A stretch of 64,000 nt of DNA from Furcasterigmium furcatum. Its lineage: Eukaryota; Ascomycota; Sordariomycetes; Glomerellales; Plectosphaerellaceae. A program made the position numbers and the translations under genes. Positions 34,539-46,554 of the stretch are shown in pieces. Each line of letters begins with the position of its first letter. Within the stretch, counting starts at the first letter, position 1. The DNA lies in NCBI GenBank assembly GCA_001599815.1, contig BCIA01000003.1, positions 62,001 to 126,000 on the forward strand, written 5' to 3'. The notes under the pieces were generated by a model. That model was given only the letters and a program-made list of their open reading frames with translations, had not been told where the DNA came from and ran no database searches.

Positions 34539-37500
34539 ATGTCTCTTTTTCGTGTTGGCGTTGACGTCGGCGGCACAAATACGGATGCCGCCATCCTTGA
34601 CATCACTGCCGTCAACACTCCGGACCGAGGGGTTCTGGCCTCCCACAAGGCCCCCACGACACCGGATATCACCAGCGGCATAGAGGCGGCAATTCGAGCT
34701 GTCCTCACGGCGTCAGCAGTGGACCAAGACCGAATCCTGAGTGTCACTATCGGAACAACTCACTTCATCAACTCTCTCGTGGAGGCTGACGCACGGCGGC
34801 TGAGCCGTGTCGCAGTCCTGCGTCTCTGCAATGCTTTCACCAGACAACTCCCGCCCTTCTCCGACTTTCCGGCCGGCTTGAGGCGAGTGTTGGACGGCGG
34901 TGCGTATTACCTCGATGGCGGGCTGGAGATTGATGGCCGTGAAATTGCGCCTCTGGATCACGCGCAAATCAGACAAGCCGCAAAGGAGATTGTGGCAAGT
35001 GGTGTCGAATCTGTTGCCCTCGTTGGCGTCTTTGCGCCTCTTGACCATGCTGGTATCCACGAGGAGACTTGCAAGCGACTCCTTCTCGAGGCGGCCCCTG
35101 AACTCAATGTGGTTTGCTCGCACGATATCGGGCCTCCTGGTTTTCTGGAGAGAGAAAATGCGACAATCCTGAATGCAGCCATTCTGCGCACGGCCAGGAA
35201 GGTCACGGCTGGTTTCAAGGCTGCCATGTCCCGACTGAACCTGACCTGCCCCCTCTATCTTTCCCAGAACGACGGCACTCTGATCGACGTCGATGCCGCC
35301 GCGGAGTACCCGATCAAGACTTTTGCCAGCGGGCCAACCAACAGCATGACGGGCGCTGCATTCTTGGCTGGCCTGGACAAAGCCAAGGGGGCCGAAGCAG
35401 AAGCCGCGGGCAACGACGGAGAGCCCGCCTCGGAGCCGCAGATCCTCGTTGTCGACATTGGAGGCACCACCACCGACGTTTGTGCGCTGCTCCCTTCCGG
35501 GTTTCCTCGTCAGGCCCCTGGATTTGTTGAGATCGGCGGCGTCAGGACGGCGTTCTCGATGCCGGAGGTTGTCTCTATTGGTCTTGGCGGTGGAAGCAAG
35601 ATCGAGGTCGGCTCGACACCTGCTGCCGTGACTGTCGGCCCGGGATCAGTTGGTCACTTTCTCAAGGAGCAGGCCTTGGTCTTTGGGGGGTCGACTTTGA
35701 CGGCGACTGACATTGTCGTCGCGAGTGGCAAAGCCGATCTTGGCGACCGGAAACTCATCGAGAATGTTCCTCAGCCGACTGTCGATGCGGCGCGGCAGAG
35801 GATCAAGAAAATGATTGAAACTGTTGTCGAGAAGATGAAGGTCTCTGCCGCGCCGGTGCACCTTCTCCTTGTGGGCGGTGGTGCTCTGCTTGTAACCGAG
35901 GAGCTCGACGGCATCGAGAGATGCATCCAGCCTGTTCACCAGGGCGCCGCCAATGCTGTTGGCGCCGCCATTGGGAAGATCTCGGGCGAAGTGGACGTTA
36001 TTGAGATCCTCGAGGGGCGGGACGAGAAGGAAGCCGTGGCGGCAGCATGCCAGAAGGCCATCGACCTTGCCGTGAGCAAAGGGGCTGAGGCCGGCGACGT
36101 CAAGGTTGTCGAAGTCAACAAAATCCCGCTCCAGTACGTCGACAATGGAGCGATAAGGATTCAAGTCAGGGCAGTTGGCAAACTTGTTGTCCCGAAGGAC
36201 AGCACTCTCCTCCAGAGGACCGTGTATCCAGCCGCCGACGACGAGGAGAAGGAGCAGACGACCAAGGTCAGCATCCCCGATGCGCTCGAGCCGACTTTCA
36301 AGCCGTCTCTAAGGGTCGACCTGTCAACCTATCGGCCTGATGTCCGAGATGGCGCCTGGTACGTGTCGGAAGTCGACCTGGAGCTGATCGCGACGGGATG
36401 CGGCGTCCTTGGAACCGGCGGAGGTGGTCCCACGCACCACGAGTTCCTCAAGGGGCTGCACACTCTGAGGACGAGCGAGCCCGGAAAAGTGAGGGTTGTG
36501 TCTCCCAAGTCTCTGAGGGACGACGATCTGATCTGCTTCGGCTCGTGGTACGGCAGTCCGAGTGTCATCAACGAGAGGATCGCGTCGGGCACCGAGATAC
36601 CCGCGGGCATCGATGCGCTCAAGAGGATCCTGGGAAAGGAGACGCTGAACGGGATATTTATTGACGAGATGTAAGTTGAGGGAGACGGGAATTCCCAAAG
36701 AAGAAAATGTTTGCTGGTGGAAGAGAAAACCGGGCTAACATTGGGGGAAACAGCGGTGGAGGCAACGGGCTGAGCACCTTCCCAACCGCCGCGCACTACG
36801 ACATCCCCATCGTCGACGGAGACGCCATGGGCCGTGCCTATCCCACAATGTACCAGAGCACCCTGAGCATCTACGGCCATCCCCTGTCGCCGTGCGCCCT
36901 CTCGGATGCCCGCGGCAACGTCAACATCGTCATGAACACGGACAACCCGGTCCGCCTCGAGAAGCTCCTCCGCACGGCGGCCATCGAACTCGGCCTGGGA
37001 TGTGCCGTCGCGTCCACGCCTCTCCCGGGCTCGGCCATCAAAGCCCACGGCATCCCAAACACCGTGTCGCAGGCCTGGTACCTCGGCCGTGCCGTCCACC
37101 TCGCCCGCAAGGCCAAGACGAGCTACATCGACGCCATCTTCGCCCAGTGCGCCGGCAAGCTCCTCTTCACCGGCAAGATCGTCGACGTCCGCCGTCACAT
37201 CGGCGGCGGCTACACCATGGGCAGCGTGCTCATCGCGCCGCTCGCCGACGAGGAGCTCGAGTCCACCACCTCCTCCGCCTCGACCGCCATCAACAAACCC
37301 TCAGCCACGGGCGACCGGCACATGCTCATCCCCTTCCAGAACGAGTACCTCTACGCCGCCCTCACCGACGAAGCCGGTTCCGAGGCCGGCCGCGAGGTCA
37401 TCTGCACCGTCCCCGACCTCATCTCCATCCTCGGCCAGGACGGCGAGGCCATCGGGTCCCAGGACCTGCGCTACGGCCTGCGCGTCAACGTCATCGGTCT

Positions 37501-37660
37501 TCCCGCCCACCCGCTGTGGAAGACCGACAAGGCGATGCCCGTCGGCGGGCCCGCCGCCTTCGGGTTGGACATGCCTTTTGTCGGAGTCGGGAAGTACACG
37601 GCTCCGAAGAGCGTGGTGGAGGAGTTTGAGTCTGTGACTGTCACTGCTTCTGCTGCATAG
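34539..37660 (+). CDS. Hydantoinase A/oxoprolinase-like protein fused to S-Me-THD (DUF917) domain
   Basis: Predicted cytosolic enzyme for a cyclic amide. Two exons, 34539-36670 and 36754-37660, give 1,012 residues. The N-terminal half is the ATP-dependent hydantoinase/oxoprolinase fold: phosphate-binding loops VGVDVGGTNTDAAILD (residues 7-22) and VVDIGGTTTDVCALLP (about 304-319), plus LLLVGGGALLV. From about residue 610 comes the DUF917 region, now known as an S-methyl-thiohydantoin desulfurase-type domain (DLELIATGCGVLGTGGGGP, FGSWYGSPSVINER, then after the intron GGGNGLSTFPTA and GDAMGRAYP). The intron interrupts this domain and joins IDE to IGGG in frame. The divergent NCS1 permease suggests uptake of the substrate. 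Whether it acts on hydantoin, a thiohydantoin or 5-oxoproline cannot be read from sequence. Confidence 0.9.
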
Positions 37661-37769
37661 CCCATGCATAGCCGGGCGTTTCTTCTGAATTTCCCCACAT
37701 GTACTCGCATTTGCATAGTCTATATAGCATCCTGCATTGATGATGAATGAAGCATGGCCATGCGTCTCT

Positions 37770-38601
37770 CTAGACGTGACCGGCCTCGATGACAGTCCAA
37801 GTTCTTCCTTCAAGCTCCATCGTGGTGTTCTCGCTGCCGTCCCAGTCTTCCAGGACAGATTTGCAAGGCAGACTCGTCCCGCCTCCGATGACCTTGCTCC
37901 TCCACCACCCCTTGCCCTCCTGCCACTCCCACCTCTCGGCCGCGATGGCGTCGCCAACCCTCAGCAGCCCCTGACAGAGCCGACCAAGCTTCACAACGCG
38001 GCCCCGTTCCGCTACGCCCTCCCCCTGAAAATCCAACACCACGATCTGCTTGCCCTTGTCCGACGGAACACCCTTAGGCTCCTCGTCGACCCAAATCTCC
38101 TCGTAATCTGTCTCCGCGCCCGTCTCAGGGTTCACCATCCTTCCCTGCTCGAGGGTCCTCTCCTTCCCCAGCGGCGACATGTACCCCTCGTCCGTCGCGT
38201 TCTCGACATCCAGCGTGCGGGAGTCGATCCAGTGCTTCCACTGTGAGTGCGTCGTGTTCGGCCCCCGCTCTGGCGTCGGCACCGATGAGGACGACCCGGC
38301 GATGGCCCAGTCCAGCTGCTCGAGGGGCACATGATCTGAGCGCGGTATTGTCAGCCCTGTCCTTGCTTTGAACTTATCCGTGGATAGCCCGGGCGGACAC
38401 CTCCGTGGCCAGGACATCGGTGTTGCCTGATTAATACGAGAACAGTGACTCACCCTCACTCCCGATCATGGCGTCCCCGCGATGAAGAATCCTCAGATCC
38501 ACGAATCGCTTCCCCGGCGAAGTGAGGACAATGGTAGATGTGGGCTCAGTGGCTTCCTCGGGGAGCCACCGAATCGAGTCGCGGATGGATATGCTTGCCA
38601 T
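37770..38601 (-). CDS. HRI1-like protein
   Basis: Homologue of the conserved fungal protein Hri1, whose yeast member has been reported to interact with Hrr25 kinase and Sec72; molecular function is not established. Two exons on the minus strand, 38601-38454 and 38335-37770, give 237 residues, close to the yeast length of 244. The first exon encodes MASISIRDSIRWLPEEA and FVDLRILHRGDAMIGSE; the splice makes SEDHVPLEQLDWAIAG, then WKHWIDSRT and YEEIWVDEEPKG, all typical of the family's two lipocalin-like beta-barrels. The gene ends 109 bp from the hydantoinase 3' end (convergent). Confidence 0.85.
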
Positions 38602-39024
38602 GACGATGATGGTGCTCTTTATGTGTGAGGCTAGGCTATGCGCGTGGATTTCAGCTGAAAGTTGTTGCAGGTGGGAAACAGTGATAAGTGGTCAAATATC
38701 GGGGCGTCTGGTCGGAGAGTACGTCCGAGTGAGCGACTTCACATGATGTAACGATTGAGTAACTTCGCAGGGGGCGAGGATCAGGTTTGGTTCAGCGGGT
38801 ACCCTCGAGACACTAACAGAGGAGGGGAAATCGGTGAGGCTCGGTGTGTGTGGACTGGGAGTTTCTCGCCCCTGAGATAAGGTAAGCTCACATCTGCTGC
38901 TCTCATAACCATAAATCTGAAATAATCATGAAATCATCTATTATTGGCCAAGAAGCTGGCGGGAGAATGATCACCCCTCCACACAGAGTCGGGTCCCCAA
39001 TGCCTCAACTCAGTCAGTGCCGCC
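38602..39024. other. Promoter region of the HRI1-like gene
   Basis: A 423-bp spacer between two minus-strand genes, holding the 3' flank of the proline-rich protein gene and the promoter of the HRI1-like gene. No further gene or distinctive motif is visible. Confidence 0.5.
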
Positions 39025-40758
39025 CTAGAACTTGCCTCTGAGGGCATCCACCTCTCTTTGCAGCGCATCCAAATCTGCCAAGATATCGGCTCCCTTCCCC
39101 TCAGTATACGAGCTGGGCTCTGCTGACAGACCCAAATCCCGGCTCTCTGCGCCCAACGGCGATAGTGGCTTAGCACCATCCAGGCTCGTCCGGCTGATGG
39201 GGCCAGGAGCGTCCATGCTCCCCTTGCTGCTTCCACGTTGCCGCGGCGGGGGCGGCGGTGGAGGCATAAAATTCTGGTTTTCCTTGCCCGAGAGCGCGCG
39301 CCTGGAGGCGTCCGGGTTTCTTGGATTAGCCCGTCGCGTGGATGGATTGCGCGCGGGTGGCGGCGGAGGGGCGATACGATGCTGACCCGGTATCTGGTCA
39401 TCGGCGAAGGAATCCACAGAAGTATTCGCCTGCGCTGTTGACATGCCCAGGGGTGATGCCTCGGGCTCTACCAACGATGGACTCGTTGAAGCCGAGGTGG
39501 GGAACCCATAAAGAGATGATGGGCGACCGATGCCTGGACGGCGCGGCGGCGGCGGCGCTGGCGCCTGCTTGTTCATGATGCTCTCAGGCCGTGAGTGCTG
39601 GGACTCGACAGATGATCGCGGCTGCGGATCATCATCGTGCACCGTCGGTGCTAGAGTGCTCTGACTGGTCATACTTCTACTCTCGGACTTGGCATGCCCT
39701 CGGCGCGGCGGTGGTGCCGGAGTCGGCCTCTTGCCGCCAATTGAGCCTGAGGGAGTCGGAGGTCCAGGTGATGGGTGGACTTCATCATTTTCTGGAACTT
39801 TGCCCGCAGCTTCTCGGGAAAATATATCCTCGGCCTCATCGTCCGTACCAGGCGCCCTCGGGGCAGGCGGCAGAGGTTTGTTCACATCTGACGGCTCCCT
39901 CGACGTAGGAGAAGTAAGGGCTGGAGAGGACGACGGAGGCCCGTCCACATTGAGTGCTTCTGTTGGCTGAGGTTTAATCACTTTGCCATGCCTGGAGCTC
40001 GGGGGTGGCGGTGCCCGCTTCTGTGTTGGCGGAGCGGTTGCGTTCTGAACAGGAAGTCCTGTCTTGGTCTCCTCGGTCTCGTGATCCGTGACCTCGTGGG
40101 ATGTCCTTGGCGTGCTATCGAGCACAGCTGCGGGCGAGGGCGTATCATTGGCGTTGTCCGAGATGGACTGCTTAGAGATGGAAGATGTCTCGGTGCTGTT
40201 ATCTCCACCGAGTTGTCCCAGGGGCTGGGGTCGTGGGCCAACCTTGGCCGCAGGCGCCGCGGTTTGTTGCCCGGATTGACCGGTCAGCAGAAGCCTCTGA
40301 AAGGCATTGACGTCCAGGGCGGCCTTCCCAGGCGCTGATGCCGTTGTAGCGATCTCCTTGTCGTGCTCAATCTCCTGGAGACTGAGCACTTTATTGAACG
40401 GGTTTGTCGGTCCCTGGTTGGCTGCCACCAACGGTGCCGCCTCTGGCAACTGGGATATCCGGTCTGGATGCTCCGGAAATCTTTGTTCAAAGGGGTCGGA
40501 ATCGTCGTCCGAAGAATCGTCACTGCGATCTGCCGCTTCGATGGGCGAGTCTGGCGACAGAGGCGGCGGGGATTGGACCCGGACACGCTTGACGACCTTG
40601 GTCTTGATCGGCCTGCCCTCTCGCGGGTCTTCACTCTCGGGCGTGGATGTGATTGATTCAAGGAAGGCGGCTGGCGATGTTGCCTGTGGGATGGCGGGTT
40701 GGGTTGCGACTGACGCAGGGCCCTTCTTGCGAAAGGGGTTCGTCGACAGCTCGGCCAT
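39025..40758 (-). CDS. Proline-rich protein with N-terminal NPF motifs, unknown function
   Basis: A 577-residue protein in one exon. I do not recognise a catalytic or globular domain. Visible features: NPF motifs at residue 7 (NPFRKKG) and about 118 (NPFNKVL), which are ligands for EH domains of endocytic adaptors; a basic patch KTKVVKRVRV; an acidic serine stretch DDSSDDDSDPFEQ; and many proline clusters (PPPPSSR, PAPPPRRG, APPPPRRPG, APPPPPA, PPPPPPPRQR) of the SH3/profilin-binding kind. The C-terminus DILADLDALQREVDALRGKF is a short predicted amphipathic helix or coiled coil. This composition resembles actin-patch or endocytosis scaffold proteins, which is an inference. The frame is strongly constrained and the start context is good. 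Confidence 0.8.
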   Translation of the reverse strand: MAELSTNPFRKKGPASVATQPAIPQATSPAAFLESITSTPESEDPREGRPIKTKVVKRVRVQSPPPLSPDSPIEAADRSDDSSDDDSDPFEQRFPEHPDRISQLPEAAPLVAANQGPTNPFNKVLSLQEIEHDKEIATTASAPGKAALDVNAFQRLLLTGQSGQQTAAPAAKVGPRPQPLGQLGGDNSTETSSISKQSISDNANDTPSPAAVLDSTPRTSHEVTDHETEETKTGLPVQNATAPPTQKRAPPPPSSRHGKVIKPQPTEALNVDGPPSSSPALTSPTSREPSDVNKPLPPAPRAPGTDDEAEDIFSREAAGKVPENDEVHPSPGPPTPSGSIGGKRPTPAPPPRRGHAKSESRSMTSQSTLAPTVHDDDPQPRSSVESQHSRPESIMNKQAPAPPPPRRPGIGRPSSLYGFPTSASTSPSLVEPEASPLGMSTAQANTSVDSFADDQIPGQHRIAPPPPPARNPSTRRANPRNPDASRRALSGKENQNFMPPPPPPPRQRGSSKGSMDAPGPISRTSLDGAKPLSPLGAESRDLGLSAEPSSYTEGKGADILADLDALQREVDALRGKF

Positions 40759-42393
40759 CGTAGACGGAGGGAGGCGAGGCAGGGAGTGGCTGCGGTGTTC
40801 TTGTAGGTATCGAAGTCGGTATGGGAGGAAATGTCGGTCTTCAAGATGTATTGCTCGCCATCGTCCGGCTTATCCGGGAAAAGGGGCGGGCGAGACGTTT
40901 AGGCGGCCGTGGTTGCAGTCGTCGTGGTCGTCGTCAGCGGCGGGTCTTTTCGGTCGGATGAGGGGTTCACCGCCGCCAGATGCTCAGATGGGAATATCAC
41001 GCATGCGAGCGCACGAGGGATGAAGAGACGATGTACAATTGCCTTGCGGAGCTGTAAGGGCGGAGCAGGGTTGACAAAGACAAGCACTTCGTCCGTGTCG
41101 ACTTGAACTACGTCTTAGAGCTCTGGCAGCAGCTGAAGGAAAGGCTATTCTAGGTAGAGTGGTCCCCTTTTTACTATTAGTCGGGTACATCGGCGACGCA
41201 GGCTCGCTGGCGTGATGACGAGGTAGCGCCCGGCGGGGTCGGACGACATGCGCTGGGACGGTTGGTCTTTCCATCTGTTGGCCTGCTTGGCGGGCAGGCG
41301 CGACCCCGACAATCCTTGCATTCCTTTCCCCCCTTTCCATTCGATAGGCAGATCAACAGGGCCTGCAACGCCTGGACCGTGCGCCCGCTGATGGCATCAT
41401 CTCCACTCCGAGTGCATGTTTTAGTGCCCGAATCAGCTGGGAGGAAGTGGGGCTCGAGCAACCTCAACCCGCGTGTAAGTCATGGCCGCATCCAGGGACT
41501 CGCGGCCTCGTTGGACGGACTGAACCGGTCAAGGGTGACAGAAATGCTTCAGACTAGATATGGAGCGAAAGGGGGATACTGAGGCTCGTATGTATGAGTT
41601 TTAAGTTGGGAAGAGACTTGGTTTTCATGATCAGGCTGTGCCGATGAGTGAAGAAGATGAAACTTTGACCGACGTGATGAGACGACGCCGGGAAACCATC
41701 AGCGCGCCTCCACGATGGGGCAGTTCTTCTTGGACTTCCCCATCGCTTCCGTGGCCAGGCATGCTGTGCTGTCTCATATCCTGACCAAACACTCAAATCC
41801 GAACCCAAAGCGCAAAGACTCGAGGCATTGGGGCTTGGAGCCAGGATGGCACGTGACACCCCGGAGCGATGCCCCTGAGTCTCTCCCAAGACTCGGATCA
41901 AAACAAATCCTCGCATCAAGCGCGTCTGTCTCCACATCCGCGACAGAACTCGCCCTCCCACTCCTGGGATGAATTGTCACTGCACCGGTCAGGAGAAATA
42001 GTTTGAACGTGGCAAGCATGTATCATTTCCGAACCCCCAAGCAGCGCGATGGTATAATTACAGTCATTCCTGAACCCTCCACGTCCGGTCGATCCATGTC
42101 TTCTGGCTCGGCGCGGGCCCGAACTGACGACCACTTGCACAACACCCGGTGCAATGCAAGAGTCGGCGAGCCTCACCCGCCACGGAATCTCAGACAGATA
42201 CCAACCTACACGCGTGCAAAACGACGCAAAGCACGACAGGGTGCGCTACCCTGTAACCCTCCTGACCCTTCCCTGTCCCAGTGATTTGAAGCCCAAAACG
42301 CCCGCAAAGCCCAATCATGTCCATGTCATCAAACCCAAGTCAAGAATATCGGGCGCACCTCCAACAGTTCGGCTCTTCGTGAGAAAGAACGTC
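40759..42393. other. Intergenic stretch between H1 and the proline-rich gene
   Basis: About 1.6 kb between two minus-strand genes: the promoter of the proline-rich protein and the 3' UTR of histone H1. Short open frames on both strands (for example 41554-41961 -) show no homology that I recognise. No repeats or RNA genes seen. Confidence 0.45.
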
Positions 42394-43340
42394 TTATGCG
42401 GAGGCGGCGGCCTTCTTGGGAGCAGCCTTCTTGGGGGCGGCCTTCTTCGCAGCAGGCTTGGTGGCAGTGGTCTTGGCGACGCGACCAGACTTGGTCTTGG
42501 TCAGGACGGTGGGCTTCTCGGTGACAGCAGGGGCATCGGCCTTCTTCGCAGCGGCCTTCTTGGGCGCGGCAGCCTTCTTGGGAGCAGCGGCCTTCTTGGC
42601 GGGGGCAGCCTTCTTGGTGGCGGCGGCCTTCTTGGGAGCGGCCTTCTTGACGGCGGTCTCCTTCTTGGGCGCGGCGGCCTTCTTGGGAGCAGCAGCCTTC
42701 TTCTCGGCAACGGGCTTCTTCTCAACCTCCTTCTTAGGAGTCTTCTTAGCCAGCTTGGTGCCGCCGGAAGGACCTAGGGTTTCTTGTTAGCTGGTGATGG
42801 ACGAACAGGACGTCAACGGGCGGGGACCTACCCTTGGGCTGCTCGAAAACGCCCTTGTCGACACCGCTCTTAAGAGCCTTGTTGAAGATGGAGTCGAACA
42901 TGTTGTCGGTGACCTTGATGTCATTGTTGCCCTTGACATACTTCTTCAGGGACTGACGCGACGAGCCATTGCGGTCCTTGAGCTACGAGGGACGCATGTT
43001 AATAAAAGATCAGATCATATCTTGTAGAACCAAGGCCAGTGACAGGACACGTCGTGGCAGGAGAACAGCGTTTGCGAAGGCCCGGTTGCGAGATTTGCGC
43101 CGAGTCGAGCTCGAGGCAAACCAAAACACGGGCGTAGCCCCGTGCGAGCTGGGCAAACGTGATGCGCCGGAGGAAGGGAGCGAAGCAACATACGTTGACA
43201 ATGGCATCGGTGATCATGTCCTGGATAACATTAGCAAGGAATCAGATACACAAATCCCCGAGACGACAAACCTGGTAGCTGGGGTGGGAGCTGGTCTTCT
43301 TAGCGGGGGCAGCACCGCTCTCAGACTTCTTGGGAGGCAT
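42394..43340 (-). CDS. Linker histone H1
   Basis: Chromatin linker protein binding nucleosomal entry/exit DNA. Four exons on the minus strand: 43340-43272, 43220-43194 (only 27 nt), 42982-42832 and 42773-42394, in frame, giving 208 residues. The globular winged-helix H15 domain spans SSHPSYQDMITDAIVN, LKDRNGSSRQSLKKYVKGN and MFDSIFNKALKSGVDKGVFE. The C-terminal tail is nearly all Lys, Ala and Pro, with repeated AAPKKAA units, and includes a KTKSGRVAK segment. The multi-intron structure within the globular domain is usual for filamentous ascomycete H1 genes. Being spliced, it is a replication-independent, polyadenylated histone gene. Confidence 0.95.
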
Positions 43341-43530
43341 GTTGATTGTGTTGGGAGGCGCGTCGCGACGGGTGACTTGTTGGATAGAGACTTTCGTCTT
43401 TGGATTTAAAATCGAGTAATCGGAAGAGCCGTTGAGTATGTGATCGAGTAAGATTCTTGGATTGTACAGGCAGGAAGAGAAGAGAGCGGGAACGGGAAGG
43501 GTGGGAGCGCGTGGATGGGGATGGGGCTTG

Positions 43531-43537
43531 TTTATAA
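43531..43537 (-). promoter_or_regulatory. TATA-like element of histone H1
   Basis: The minus strand reads TTATAAA about 190 bp upstream of the H1 start codon. Position and sequence fit a core promoter, without other support. Confidence 0.35.
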
Positions 43538-46451
43538 CGTTAGCGGGGGGAGGTGTGGCAGGTGCGCAATCAGTAAAGTCCCGTCACAGCGAGGTTTGGG
43601 TCGTGTCTGGGCCACGCTCAGCGAGGAATCCGGCCGCTAGTCCGGTTCGGGGAGGGAGCTCTGGCGGGTCGGACACGCTGTCGCGGCAGTCGGGTCGCAC
43701 GCAGCGAGTCCATGCTCAGAAATGCCCTGCAGATACAGGCGCCAGCACGCCTAGACTGCCGCTTTTGGGTGCATCTGACCTTCCACCGGGCTCAACTCGC
43801 CACCATGCCTGACCCCAAAGCCCCCCCACCGAGGGTCAGGCATGAGCTGCCTCGAGCTCTTGGAAGCTTCTTTCCCTGATCTGCCGCTTGCCCCTCCACG
43901 GTCCCTTCCCCCCTTGCCTGTCCGCTGCCTATCATCCCAGATCAGTCGTGCCTCCCAGCACATCACAAACATCGGTACCTCTGGAGGTACCTGTCCTGGC
44001 AAGTCCTCTCTGTTAATTCGAGCACCCCTGTCGTCATAAAAAATACGTCCCGAGTGTTCGAATTTTGTGATTGGCCAGCGCTGCGTCCCTATTTTTTTGT
44101 CCCCTCCTGCTGCTGGTGATCTCGCGCGCACCCAACACGCTCCTCATCGCCCACCCTCAACGACCATCGCGCCCGTCCTCTTCGTCTTCCTCTTCTTCCT
44201 CTGATCCCTCTCGTCTTCGATGATGGCCACCCTCCATCACGTTTCTGGAGCAATGGCTGGATAGTTCATCAAATTAAGTGACTTTTTGGCTCCAAGTTGG
44301 TGCCCCTGAGTGCGGACAAGCTTTCCACAAGTTCCCAGGCCAAGTGCATCTCGAGATGTCGATTTTGCTGCGAATTGTCGACCTGATCGCGACCGATGGT
44401 TTCTGTCGCAAGCCGATTTCCTCGGTCGCCTCTCTTTCGATGGACCCAATGAACCCATGGTCGGATTCTCTCAATTCCTCTCCATGTTTTCGTGCTATGC
44501 ACGACCCCGCCATTCCACAATTCACCCCTAATATCCCGTTTCTCTCTTCCCATGTCATTTTGTTGTGGTCGAGGCGCGTTGAGGCCCAAGATGAAGCTAT
44601 CCGCACTTTGCACACCGCGACCTTTCTCTTCAGCCCAAGGCTCAGTTTGGTTCAGGATAACCTCCTGACTCTGTCTGTGAATGGTCATGGTTCTTATTTC
44701 TTGCTTATTTTTCCTTTTCTTTAAATCACCACCGGGATTACCTCGATACAGCTCGCCATGTTCGTGGCCTGCTGCTGGTTGATCGTCGACTCGCCTCGTC
44801 GCGCGATGCGACCAGCGATTCCACCACCCTTTCTTCACGCGGTACATTGAGATTGCGTCCAAGGTGTTGTCGAACCCCAATATTCGGAGCATCGCATTTA
44901 CTCGACAAAATTCTCTTCTTCTGGAGTACTCTTGCTTGGCGACGCGACGCGTCGCGACCTTCTAGTGGAATGACTCGCGATCGTCACCGCCCCGACTGAA
45001 GGCTTGGGTCACAACGGGCAAGCTATCACGCCCGTCTCACTGCACAACTTGCTAGCACACATTGATCAGGAGGATACCGGAGTTCTAGCGATGCCCTGCC
45101 ATTCATTATTCCTGGACTGTCGAGTCATCAGGAGCCGACAGGAGAACATGCAGCTGAGGACGCCCGGAGCCCGCCCGGCGGCTGTTCTTCCAAGCAGCAT
45201 GATGATGCCTGCTCCGAGATTCGACTGTTGCCACTGAGTGGTATTTGCAGTTGACGGAAAGCCCGATCTGCAGAGCAGTAGGTCGAGTTGCCTTCGTTCA
45301 ACTTACAGTGCCTGGCTCTAAGAGCATCCCGGTCAGGAGGAGAGGAGACGCTCGAAGCCCCCTCGACCCTGAACCTAAGCCAAGGGGTGGTTTGTCCAGC
45401 GTCTTTGATTCTCCTCGCAACGCGACGCGGCTTCGAGACTCATACATGATCGATGGACCTCTGCATACCTACGTCAGATAGGGGATAGATAAGTAAGAGG
45501 CTTCGCGGCGTCTTCTGGCCATGTCGCCGATCACGTTTCGCCTCCAAGGGCTGAGTTCACCAGCCAGCCCCAGCTCAGGCCGCGAAGCATTTGAAGACTG
45601 AACAAGTGTCCAGCTCTTCAATAGCCGACACAAATCTCTCAAGAACCGTTAGAACAATGAGAGTCCCTGTCTTGTCCGACCTTGTTGCGGCAAGACAGGC
45701 ACAGGGTTGAGAGTGGGAGTCTGTCCTGTCTTCCTGACCCCGCCATTACCTCCGAGTCCCATTGTTCGCCAAGGCCTTCAACGGAGTGAGGGGTATCCCT
45801 CCCTCATCCCCTGTCGTTCGAATCGAATGTCACCGGCATTTTTACTTGACAACGGCTTCTGTCTCCTGGCTGTTCCTCGATCATTGAGAAGTCCCATATG
45901 CTGCTTGAATGCCCGAGATGGACGCAATGCTTCAAGAACAGCTGGGAGACTCGCCGCGTGGCTTCACGGCTCCTCTCCCTCCCAACCCGTTCAACATCAA
46001 CTTTGACCGCTCATGACAGGGAGCAGAAATGACGAATGCTACCCCAACCTCCGGCTTGATGCCCACAATGCTCCAAAGTCCCCGATAACCGGCAACTTCG
46101 TCATCGCCAAACGTTCGGCATGTACCTATCAACGGTCCGGTGTCATGTCCGGGCTTCAACTCCACAGCCAAGACATCTCCAACCGGGACCAACGACGTAC
46201 CGCACCTTATCGCCTGCCTCCCTAGGACTGGCGTGCCGACAACCTGGAAAGGGTGCGGGGTGGGATCGTCACATTTATCATCTTTCGCTCCAATTATCCT
46301 GCTTCACCATGCTCGTCCATGAGCTTCTGCCACGCCGGAATCGGAACTCGGCGACTGAGCCGACCACGCGAGGGAGAAAACTACGCAATGAGCACAAGCC
46401 CCTCCGATGCCTCCATAGCCGGCCCTGCGACGGCCAGGGTAAGGAAGGGAC

Positions 46452-46459
46452 TATATAAG
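46452..46459 (+). promoter_or_regulatory. TATA box of the M14 peptidase gene
   Basis: TATATAAG lies 103 bp upstream of the start codon at 46555, a good core-promoter match and position. Confidence 0.55.
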
Positions 46460-46554
46460 TAGTGAGCCTCGAGTCGCTGTTCCGGCTTCCGGTCCTGTGC
46501 TGGTCACGGCCTAGTCCTTTCTCCCGACTGCCCTCCTCCTGACTCACCTTCATC

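Larger units (their letters stand above)
43341..46554. promoter_or_regulatory. Divergent spacer between histone H1 and M14 peptidase
   Basis: About 3.2 kb. The left part contains the H1 promoter with CT-rich tracts at about 44150-44215 on the plus strand. The right end holds the TATA box of the peptidase gene. Between them, frames such as 44269-44892 (-, 207 codons) and 44278-44724 (+, 148 codons) overlap on opposite strands and look non-coding. No RNA gene or transposon remnant was recognised. Confidence 0.4.

Noticed and set aside
42154..42790. Gly/Leu-rich and Ala/Phe-rich plus-strand frames
   Set aside because: Antisense to the Lys/Ala/Pro repeats of the histone H1 tail.
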